5,092 nucleotides of DNA from an uncultured Bacteroidota bacterium (GTDB lineage: Bacteria; Bacteroidota; Bacteroidia; NS11-12g; UBA955): positions 1 through 5,092 of the forward strand of contig CAJBKH010000360.1 in the NCBI GenBank assembly GCA_903953615.1. The letters run 5' to 3'. The translations under genes were made by a program, and so were the position numbers. Of the stretch, positions 1-5,092 are shown piece by piece (position 1 is the stretch's first letter; every line of letters starts with the position of its first letter). A model generated the notes under the pieces. It ran no database searches, was not told the origin of the DNA, and worked only from the letters and a program-made list of their open reading frames with translations.

Positions 1-49
1 AACCTCCTGATCCGTAGTCAGGTGCTCTATCCAATTAAGCTACGGGCCC
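1..49 (-). tRNA. tRNA-Arg (anticodon ACG), 3' part outside window
   Basis: Read on the minus strand, the sequence starts with the acceptor half GGGCCCG (49-43), then TA, a D-arm closed by GC at both ends (40-24), and a perfect 5-bp anticodon stem CCTGA/TCAGG (22-18 with 10-6). The seven-base loop CTACGGA (17-11) carries anticodon ACG at 15-13, which reads arginine CGN codons after A34 is deaminated to inosine. The window edge cuts the gene in the variable region, so the T-arm and the 3' acceptor strand are not visible. The gene is divergent from the RRM gene and has its own promoter at 67-97. The folding of the visible half is unambiguous, and the identity rests on the anticodon. Confidence 0.93.
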
Positions 50-66
50 TCTTTTTTAAAGAGTTG

Positions 67-97
67 CAAAAGTAAGTAAAATAAAGCTACAGACAAA
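67..97 (-). promoter_or_regulatory. Bacteroidota-type promoter for tRNA-Arg
   Basis: On the minus strand there is TTTG at 97-94, exactly 19 bases of spacer (93-75), and TACTTTTG at 74-67. This fits the Bacteroidota primary sigma factor consensus TTTG-N19-TAnnTTTG at every defined position. Transcription would begin a few bases further on, near 58-62, giving a leader of about 10 nt before the tRNA 5' end at 49. The match and its position are seen in the sequence; activity is inferred. Confidence 0.72.
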
Positions 98-100
98 TAT

Positions 101-131
101 TTTTTTTTTATATAATAATAGTTTATCTTTG
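101..131 (+). promoter_or_regulatory. Probable promoter of the RRM protein gene
   Basis: TATCTTTG at 124-131 matches the Bacteroidota -7 element TAnnTTTG. Nineteen bases upstream, where TTTG is expected, lies TTTT (101-104), part of a run of ten T's (100-109); the -33 is therefore 3 of 4. The implied start near 136-140 gives a 5' leader of roughly 45 nt that is AT-rich and lacks a Shine-Dalgarno sequence, as is usual in this phylum. The T-run and TATAATAATA stretch between the elements may also bend or loosen the DNA. Confidence 0.55.
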
Positions 132-183
132 TTCAGTATTCCATTATTTATAACGGATTACGATTTAAACAAATTTAGATATA

Positions 184-516
184 ATGAACATTTACGTAGG
201 TAATCTTAGCTTCAAAGCGAGCGAGCAAGATGTCGAAAACCTTTTCACTCAGTATGGTGAAGTGAGCTCAGCAAGAATTATTAAAGACAAATTCACAAAC
301 CGTTCACGCGGATTTGCGATTGTAGAAATGAGTGATGATTCAGCTGCAAACGCTGCCATTGCTGCTTTACATGAGAAAGAATTTATGGAAAGAGCGCTAG
401 TTGTAAACGAAGCACGCCCAAGAGAAGACAATGGTGGAAACCGTGGTGGTGGTGGTTTTAACCGTGGTGGTAACGGCGGTGGAGGAAACTCTGGTGGTTA
501 CAACAAAAGATATTAA
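184..516 (+). CDS. RRM-domain RNA-binding protein with Gly/Arg-rich tail
   Basis: A 110-residue protein with one RNA recognition motif at about residues 1-79. RNP2 is IYVGNL (3-8) with the RNA-stacking aromatic Tyr4. RNP1 is RGFAIVEM (42-49), which keeps Phe44 but has Ile46 where an aromatic is usual. The tail (residues 83-110) is almost entirely Gly, Asn and Arg with two NRGG units (86-89 and 93-96), like an RGG box, and ends GGYNKRY. Such short single-RRM proteins are widespread in Bacteroidota and cyanobacteria and bind single-stranded RNA in the cytoplasm; Bacteroides members (Rbp proteins) have been linked to post-transcriptional control of polysaccharide-use genes. The start is the ATG at 184, directly before the first beta strand. 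It forms a single-gene unit between the promoter at 101-131 and the terminator at 537-567. The family assignment is firm; the RNA targets are unknown. Confidence 0.95.
   Translation: MNIYVGNLSFKASEQDVENLFTQYGEVSSARIIKDKFTNRSRGFAIVEMSDDSAANAAIAALHEKEFMERALVVNEARPREDNGGNRGGGGFNRGGNGGGGNSGGYNKRY
439..471 (+). repeat. Short direct repeat in the Gly-rich tail
   Basis: AACCGTGGTGGT occurs at 439-450 and again at 460-471, a 21-base period that is in frame and encodes two seven-residue units beginning NRGG. It is the DNA counterpart of the RGG-like tail of the RRM protein and could change tail length by slippage or unequal recombination. Confidence 0.6.
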
Positions 517-536
517 TCAAAACCAATTTTAATTAT

Positions 537-567
537 AAAACACGATTCATTTGAATCGTGTTTTTTT
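537..567 (+). terminator. Rho-independent terminator of RRM gene, possibly bidirectional
   Basis: CACGATTC (541-548) pairs perfectly with GAATCGTG (553-560) around a four-base loop. The stem is preceded by AAAA (537-540) and followed by seven T's (561-567), which is a textbook intrinsic terminator for the RRM gene 20 bases after its stop. The gene at 589-1320 converges on the same hairpin. Read leftward the stem is followed by TTTTATAATT, a weaker U-tract, so it could also stop the minus-strand operon. Confidence 0.88.
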
Positions 568-570
568 GTA

Positions 571-586
571 CCTTGTTTTTTCAAGG
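571..586 (-). other. Small hairpin between convergent genes
   Basis: CCTTG (571-575) and CAAGG (582-586) form a perfect 5-bp inverted repeat around six T's. In the minus-strand transcript it would fold right after the stop codon of the DUF2807 gene (stop at 591-589) and just before the larger hairpin at 541-560. It lacks a U-tract of its own on that strand, so it may protect the 3' end or assist termination rather than terminate alone. Confidence 0.4.
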
Positions 587-588
587 AG

Positions 589-1320
589 TTACTTCTTTAT
601 GATATCGCCCTTGCCAAAGCGCTCGAACGAACCCGTATTAGAAGGTGTATTGAAATAGTAAATATTACCATTGCCAAACACTTTCAATCCTAAAATATTC
701 TTTGCATTTACATAACTGTCTTCCTGACTAAAGCTATTGAAATAAGTATCATCGGTAATTAAGTCGCGGTTGTCTACAAAACTAATATCATCGGCATTTC
801 CGCGGTAGATATTGCATTTACCGTGTAATATAATACCGCCAGTATTATCGCCCCTCACATTGATATCGTTGGTAAAGATGGTCAACTCTAAGTCCTCCAA
901 TCCATTGTGTATAATCTTCAATTCATTTTGTTGGATAATGGCACTTGCACTTGTAAACTTGGCCGAACCGCGAACAGATAAGCTATCTAATTTTTTAAAA
1001 TAAATGGTGGCTTTTTGTCGAACCTTTAATTTGCGCACCCAATTATACTTATTAATGTTTTCTAAAACCAAAACACCGTTTCTAACTTCGCTCACATAGC
1101 CATCAATTACATGACTGCCCGCGGTCATTTTTACAGTACCTGCCAAGGCAGAATCTTGTATTAAAACAATGTCAAATTTTTCGCCAGCAGAGATGGCTCT
1201 GAAATTTCCAACTTGTCGCGTTTGCTCAACTTCCTTGCCATAAGAGGTCACCAAATCATCGGCCCTTTTACAAGCACCCACTAAAACAACCAAACTCAAT
1301 ATGTAAATGATTGGCTTCAT
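589..1320 (-). CDS. DUF2807 (GIN-domain) lipoprotein, putative adhesin
   Basis: A 243-residue protein with a short basic start, a hydrophobic stretch (4-16) and a lipobox LVGAC with Cys17 as the lipidated residue, so it should be an envelope lipoprotein. From residue 38 (GNFRAISAGEKFDIVL) to the end it reads as a head-GIN / DUF2807 domain: many short beta strands, and Gly-rich turns such as NGNIYYFNTPS (217-227) and GKGDI (236-240) near the C-terminus, where this family has Gly-x-Gly signatures. The family is a right-handed beta-helix-like fold annotated as putative auto-transporter adhesin, but its function is not established. The ATG overlaps the stop of the upstream PagL-like gene as ATGA (1320-1317), which suggests translational coupling. 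It is the last gene of the operon and runs into the hairpins at 571-586 and 541-560. The domain call is good; an adhesive role is only a family label. Confidence 0.85.
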   Translation of the reverse strand: MKPIIYILSLVVLVGACKRADDLVTSYGKEVEQTRQVGNFRAISAGEKFDIVLIQDSALAGTVKMTAGSHVIDGYVSEVRNGVLVLENINKYNWVRKLKVRQKATIYFKKLDSLSVRGSAKFTSASAIIQQNELKIIHNGLEDLELTIFTNDINVRGDNTGGIILHGKCNIYRGNADDISFVDNRDLITDDTYFNSFSQEDSYVNAKNILGLKVFGNGNIYYFNTPSNTGSFERFGKGDIIKK

Positions 1321-2414
1321 TTTTTATGTAAAAATTCATCTGAAAAACGGTAGCCACCGCTCCAATAAAAGAAATCTGCCACGGCCATGTGCGACTTTAA
1401 TCGTGTTTGTGCAACAATGCCTTTATTGAAAAAATAATTGAAGCCAATCGCAAAATAAACGCGTTTTTTATATTGATTCGGTCGGTAGACATAGGTGCCC
1501 AAATCTGATACGATGGCCAGTCTCCCAAAAACGAATTCATGTCCAATCTTTACGGCTACCTCGGTCATTTTAGCCAATTTGACATTTTCCAACTTTTCTG
1601 GATGAAATAATTCATATGGATAGGTTTTATCAAAGAAAAACTCGGTGCCCACGCGCCAATTGCGGGTTTTGTTGTGTTGGAAATAATACAATAAACTACT
1701 TGATAAAATGGTAAACCTTCTAGTGTCTGCAACCGCTATTTGTTTATTGGCAAAGCCAGCATTGATTTCAAATCCATTCTTCGGAAATAACCTAGGCAAT
1801 GGTTTGAATTTCGGTTGATCAATACTTTGTAGATTATGGTACCATCCTAAATTTAAATGGGCAATGTTGATGCCTAAATTCGGACGTTTAAAATTGCCAT
1901 TGCTATAATGGGTAATGCCCGTACCAAGTATCAAAGAATTGTTTGGAGATACTTTAAAATAGGCCTTGTACATTAATTGTATATTGCCATTGAAATTGGA
2001 CCCAATGGCTTTGTTTTTTCTGTTCGTTTGTAAATCGTAGGGCTTTGTTAAAAATCCAATACCAGATCCGAAACGCAAAGTGCTTTGGAAATTATTTCTG
2101 TTCTTTAAATTGGCTTCAACATGAATATGCCAAGCCAGTACATCGCCATTCAAAGCTCTATTGCCTAAATTAAAGTATGTAAATCCAGTTCCCCATCGCA
2201 AATTTTTATAAGCCGAATCTACTGCTTTCCATGCTGTGAAATTACTGCTGTAGATGGCCTCGAAACCCAACGTATGCGCCTCCATGTCAGCCATGTATTC
2301 ACGGTGTGCAATTAAAAAGCCAGGTAATAAATTAATTTGAAAGCCACGCTGAAATTGTGCGCTTGCTTGTGACAAACTGAAACAAAAAAATATGACAATG
2401 GATAGCTTTCTCAC
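1317..2414 (-). CDS. PagL/acyloxyacyl hydrolase-like outer-membrane barrel
   Basis: A 365-residue secreted protein with a signal peptide ending near QASA|Q (19/20). The middle holds THYSNGNFKRPNLGIN (168-183), which resembles the His-x-Ser active-site strand of lipid A 3-O-deacylase (PagL, PF09411): His169 and Ser171 are present. PagL's catalytic Glu, 14 residues after the His, is Asn183 here, so deacylase activity is uncertain. Alternating strands throughout suggest an outer-membrane beta-barrel. At 365 residues it is about twice the length of classical PagL; the second half (about 213-365) is also strand-rich and contains LKSHMAVADFFYW (339-351), a tail seen in Bacteroidota homologues. No ATG is available before Met43 (counted from the TTG): an in-frame TAG lies at 2429-2427, then TTG (2417-2415) and GTG (2414-2412). 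I chose GTG as the commoner start; TTG would add one residue. It lies about 54 bp after the DUF4249 gene with no terminator between. Confidence 0.78.
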   Translation of the reverse strand: MRKLSIVIFFCFSLSQASAQFQRGFQINLLPGFLIAHREYMADMEAHTLGFEAIYSSNFTAWKAVDSAYKNLRWGTGFTYFNLGNRALNGDVLAWHIHVEANLKNRNNFQSTLRFGSGIGFLTKPYDLQTNRKNKAIGSNFNGNIQLMYKAYFKVSPNNSLILGTGITHYSNGNFKRPNLGINIAHLNLGWYHNLQSIDQPKFKPLPRLFPKNGFEINAGFANKQIAVADTRRFTILSSSLLYYFQHNKTRNWRVGTEFFFDKTYPYELFHPEKLENVKLAKMTEVAVKIGHEFVFGRLAIVSDLGTYVYRPNQYKKRVYFAIGFNYFFNKGIVAQTRLKSHMAVADFFYWSGGYRFSDEFLHKK

Positions 2415-2468
2415 CAAGAGACAAAACTACAAATATTTAAGTAAATTTATTAAAAAAGAATGTATGCT

Positions 2469-3359
2469 TTACTTAATCAATAGGATAGGACTCTCTACTT
2501 TTCCAACCATGCAAAAGAATCCCAAGGCTTTGGTCTCTGGATTATTGGTACAAATAATATTACTAGGCACATTGCTCGGTGGTACCGCAAACAATCCAGT
2601 GTTTTGCAATTGCGTGGTCAGTAGATTTAAATAAAAGTACATTTCTGGTGTAATTGTCAACACTTCTACTCGCGCGGTTTCTCCAGTATTCCAAGGGCGA
2701 CTGGTAAAATTGCCACGCAAAGGCACAATGAATAAATCGCCATCACCTTCGCCACCTTGCGATACAGAATTATCGATACCAACTCTTATATCACCTGCTT
2801 GTAATTGTATCGAATCGTTTCTATATAAACGCAACCAATAAAAATCACCTTTACCCACTTTATCCTTCGACCAAAGTGTAATGTAGTTCCCTTTGTTGCC
2901 ACCAAACGATCCCAATGGTTCATACTTATAGGTTAATGAATCGATGGTCGTTGGTGAATTTAATCGGCTTTGAGAAACATAGGTATTCGCCCCATCCTTA
3001 CAAATTAATTGGTAGTCGTTGTCGAATTTAAAAGTATTAGCACTTGGCGGAACAAAGAAATATTTTCCGTTGCCAGCATACTTAAAAGGATAAAAGGTGA
3101 AACTTGAAGTATCCCAAATACCAACAGTGTCTATTTGATAACCTTTCGCGACGCCATTGTTTAAATAGCCAACAGATTTAGAAATATAAATGTATTGGGT
3201 ATCGGCTGTTTGGTCAATCACAGCGTCGATTACGAGCTGCTCAACTGGTTTTCCTAAATCCAGTTCTATAGGGTCTTCGCAAGCAGTTAAGCCTGAAAGA
3301 AAAGCAATTGCAAGAATTGAAATTTTTGTATTTTTAAAGATATGATTAAATAGTTGCAT
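2469..3359 (-). CDS. DUF4249 surface lipoprotein, partner of TonB receptor
   Basis: A 296-residue protein with a basic/hydrophobic signal (11-24) and lipobox LTAC, Cys27 being lipidated. The Cys is followed by Glu-Asp, an acidic pair reminiscent of the export signals that send Bacteroidota lipoproteins to the cell surface. Features typical of DUF4249 follow: the strand QLVIDAVI (41-48), YQLICKDGANTYVSQSRL (116-133) then PTTIDSLTY (136-144), a GDFYWLRLY strand (171-179), and a C-terminal helix and strand with NLLTTQLQNTGLF (245-257). The family has no proven biochemical role. It is repeatedly encoded beside TonB-dependent receptors, which suggests a substrate-capture or lid function analogous to SusD, though it is not homologous in sequence as far as I can see. 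Its ATG lies 5 bp after the receptor stop, so the two are almost certainly co-transcribed. Two cysteines near the end (270 and 283) could form a disulphide. Confidence 0.87.
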   Translation of the reverse strand: MQLFNHIFKNTKISILAIAFLSGLTACEDPIELDLGKPVEQLVIDAVIDQTADTQYIYISKSVGYLNNGVAKGYQIDTVGIWDTSSFTFYPFKYAGNGKYFFVPPSANTFKFDNDYQLICKDGANTYVSQSRLNSPTTIDSLTYKYEPLGSFGGNKGNYITLWSKDKVGKGDFYWLRLYRNDSIQLQAGDIRVGIDNSVSQGGEGDGDLFIVPLRGNFTSRPWNTGETARVEVLTITPEMYFYLNLLTTQLQNTGLFAVPPSNVPSNIICTNNPETKALGFFCMVGKVESPILLIK

Positions 3360-3364
3360 GTTGA

Positions 3365-5092
3365 TTAAAATTTAAAGTTCCAAGATACTGAAGGGACAAT
3401 TGAACCAATAACAGAATAGCGAATCAATTGGGTTTCAAAATTGTTATCCGGGTTCGGTTGACTATAATATGAAAAAGGATTTCTGCGTTTGTACACGTTA
3501 TATACGCCAACTACCCAGCTGCTTTCCCACTTGGCTGTTTTTTTATAAATATAAGTGGCCGATAAATCTAAGCGGTGGAAAGGTTTGATGCGCACATTGT
3601 TTCTCAATTCACTAGCATTTTGTGGAATGCCTTGTATGCCTTGGAAACTGTATTTTGTATTTGGTAAGTTAGTCGGTGTTCCTGTGCCAAAAACAAAACT
3701 TGCAGAGGCCGACCATTTTTTGCTGATGTCATAACTGCCCGTTACATTAAGATTATGGCGACGGTCGAAACGGTTAGCATACCATTCATTTTGACTGATA
3801 CCCTCAACTTTTCTTTCTGATTTAGCAAGCGTATAAGAAACCCAACCATTTAATTTTCCTACATTTTTCTTGGCGTAAATTTCTAAACCATAGGCACGGC
3901 CTTTGCCACTTAATAAATCGGCTTCTAATTGTGAGTTCAATAATAAATCGGCACCATCGATATAGTCGATTTGATTTTGCATTTCTTTGTAATACGATTC
4001 AATTGAAATTTCGTAATCGATGTTCTTGCCAAAGTTTTTGAAATAACCAATGGCCACTTGGTCGGCTATTTGAGGTTTAATATTATTGGTACTTGGTGTC
4101 CAAACATCGAGAGGAACGCTAGCTGCTGTATTAGAAATTAAATGTAGATATTGCGCCATGCGGTTGTAGCTCAATTTTAAAGCAGTTAATTTATTGTATT
4201 TATAATTCAATGAGAAACGCGGCTCAGGTGTAATATAGGATTTGATGACATCCATGTCTTCGTAGGTTTTGATTCCCAATACTTCAGCGCGTTTGCCCGC
4301 TATGTCACGTTGCAATTGCAATGCACTGCCTTTGCCTAAATAATTAAAGTTAGAGACTCTTATGCCATAACGTATGGTTAATTTATCGTTTACCTTCTGT
4401 TCGTTTTCTATAAATAGCGCATTTTCCATCGCATATTTTTTGGGTAAACCAAATTCTACTGTTGATGTTAAATCTTTAGAAGTGGCTTTACCTGGACTGA
4501 AAATATAATAAGTTGAAATACCACCAAAATTCAATGTATTTTTTGGTGTGATATAATACGTGAAATCTGGTTTAACGCTGAAATTTACGATGTTTGATTT
4601 CCATCTGAATGAACTGTTATCACTGCCAAATCCTAAACTGTAATCATATTTGCTGTAGTAGGTTGTAAAGTTGGTGAATAGTTTTTTAGAAAATAAATGG
4701 TTCCAACGCACAGTGGCTGTGGTGTTGCCCCAATCGAATTTAGCATTCGGTACACCAAAAGCATCGCGACCCAAATAACCAGATACAAATAATTTATTGT
4801 TCGCATTAAAAGTGTAATTCACTTTTGCAGTAAAGTCATAAAAGTAAAAAATCGCATCTTTTAAATTTTCATTGTTTTTAGTAAATGGTTTTGCCAATAC
4901 ATCAATATAACTTCTTCTTCCAGCAATGATATACGAGGCTTTGTTGTTTAAACGTTTGGGAAGGATAGGCCCTTCAATTGAAAGACGACTAAAAATAACA
5001 CCGATGCCGCCATTCACTTCGGTTCTTTTACTATTGCCTTCTTTCATTCTAACATCGAGTGTTGAAGATAAACGACCGCCATAAGTGGCAGG
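3365..5092 (-). CDS. TonB-dependent outer-membrane receptor, N-terminus outside window
   Basis: The visible 575 residues form the end of the plug and the whole barrel of a TonB-dependent receptor, an outer-membrane active transporter powered by TonB-ExbBD. The reading frame stays open to the right edge. The 15 codons before the Met at 5047 encode PATYGGRLSSTLDVR, the typical end of the plug that runs into MKEGN, so that Met is internal and the signal peptide, any carboxypeptidase-like N-terminal domain and most of the plug are missing. Further marks (numbered from the first visible residue) are IEGPI (40-44), GRRSYID (58-64), PEPRFSLNYKY (289-299), YNRMAQYLHLISNT (309-322), NRFDRRHNL (440-448), and a C-terminus ending WNFKF with the terminal Phe used for barrel assembly. 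The pattern of SYNRMAQYLHLISN and the adjacent DUF4249 gene fit the non-SusC receptors of Bacteroidota. The substrate cannot be read from sequence. It is the most upstream visible gene of the operon; the promoter lies outside. Confidence 0.93.
   Translation of the reverse strand, partial: PATYGGRLSSTLDVRMKEGNSKRTEVNGGIGVIFSRLSIEGPILPKRLNNKASYIIAGRRSYIDVLAKPFTKNNENLKDAIFYFYDFTAKVNYTFNANNKLFVSGYLGRDAFGVPNAKFDWGNTTATVRWNHLFSKKLFTNFTTYYSKYDYSLGFGSDNSSFRWKSNIVNFSVKPDFTYYITPKNTLNFGGISTYYIFSPGKATSKDLTSTVEFGLPKKYAMENALFIENEQKVNDKLTIRYGIRVSNFNYLGKGSALQLQRDIAGKRAEVLGIKTYEDMDVIKSYITPEPRFSLNYKYNKLTALKLSYNRMAQYLHLISNTAASVPLDVWTPSTNNIKPQIADQVAIGYFKNFGKNIDYEISIESYYKEMQNQIDYIDGADLLLNSQLEADLLSGKGRAYGLEIYAKKNVGKLNGWVSYTLAKSERKVEGISQNEWYANRFDRRHNLNVTGSYDISKKWSASASFVFGTGTPTNLPNTKYSFQGIQGIPQNASELRNNVRIKPFHRLDLSATYIYKKTAKWESSWVVGVYNVYKRRNPFSYYSQPNPDNNFETQLIRYSVIGSIVPSVSWNFKF

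Noticed and set aside
49..63. Inverted repeat CTCTTT/AAAGAG next to the tRNA 5' end
   Set aside because: Six A/T-rich base pairs with a three-base loop, partly inside the tRNA and probably only partly transcribed from the promoter at 67-97; likely chance or a leader quirk rather than a terminator or regulatory element.
1..183. tRNA gene as a possible integration site for a mobile element
   Set aside because: No integrase, no direct repeat of the tRNA 3' end and no foreign-looking genes are visible, and the 3' end of the tRNA is outside the window.
249..431. 60-codon open frame on the minus strand inside the RRM gene
   Set aside because: It lies wholly antisense to a clear RRM coding sequence, has low-complexity Ser/Ala content and no recognisable domain.
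812..1003. 63-codon plus-strand open frame inside the DUF2807 gene
   Set aside because: Antisense to a well-supported lipoprotein gene, with no domain and no promoter I can see.
2392..2634. 80-codon plus-strand open frame across the junction of the DUF4249 and PagL-like genes
   Set aside because: It overlaps the ends of two supported genes, its sequence has no family resemblance, and the 2418-2468 gap is too short to hold an independent gene.
2469..5047. SusC/SusD polysaccharide-utilisation pair
   Set aside because: The lipoprotein matches DUF4249 rather than SusD, and no glycoside hydrolase, sulfatase or sensor regulator is present in the window.

Overview
The window is AT-rich bacterial DNA that looks like Bacteroidota (perhaps Chitinophagia or Sphingobacteriia; the class is a guess). 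Four things point that way. There are no Shine-Dalgarno sequences ahead of the genes. Bacteroidota-type -33/-7 promoters (TTTG-N19-TAnnTTTG) can be read. A DUF4249 lipoprotein sits beside a TonB-dependent receptor. A small RRM protein with a glycine-rich tail and a GIN-domain (DUF2807) lipoprotein are also present.

Layout. Positions 1-49 hold the 5' part of a tRNA-Arg(ACG) read leftward and cut by the window edge. Positions 50-183 are a short intergenic region with two back-to-back promoters, one for the tRNA (leftward) and one for the RRM gene (rightward). Positions 184-516 encode a 110-residue RNA-binding protein. Positions 517-588 separate two convergent transcription units and contain a strong hairpin terminator plus a second small hairpin. 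From 589 to the right edge everything is on the minus strand and tightly packed: a TonB-dependent receptor (3365 to beyond 5092, N-terminus outside the window), a DUF4249 lipoprotein (2469-3359), a PagL/acyloxyacyl-hydrolase-like outer-membrane barrel (1317-2414) and a DUF2807 lipoprotein (589-1320). Gaps in transcription order are 5 bp, about 54 bp and a 4-bp ATGA overlap, so one operon is likely.

How the genes may work together. All four minus-strand products are predicted envelope proteins: an outer-membrane transporter, its probable surface lipoprotein partner, a lipid A deacylase-like barrel and a putative adhesin-type lipoprotein. The receptor plus DUF4249 pair is a recurring Bacteroidota arrangement with no assigned substrate to my knowledge. 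The addition of a PagL-like barrel lacking the expected catalytic Glu, and of a GIN lipoprotein translationally coupled to it, is the least explained part of the window. I see no mobile element, CRISPR array, phage gene or defence system here. The window looks mostly like ordinary chromosome, with one poorly characterised envelope operon.
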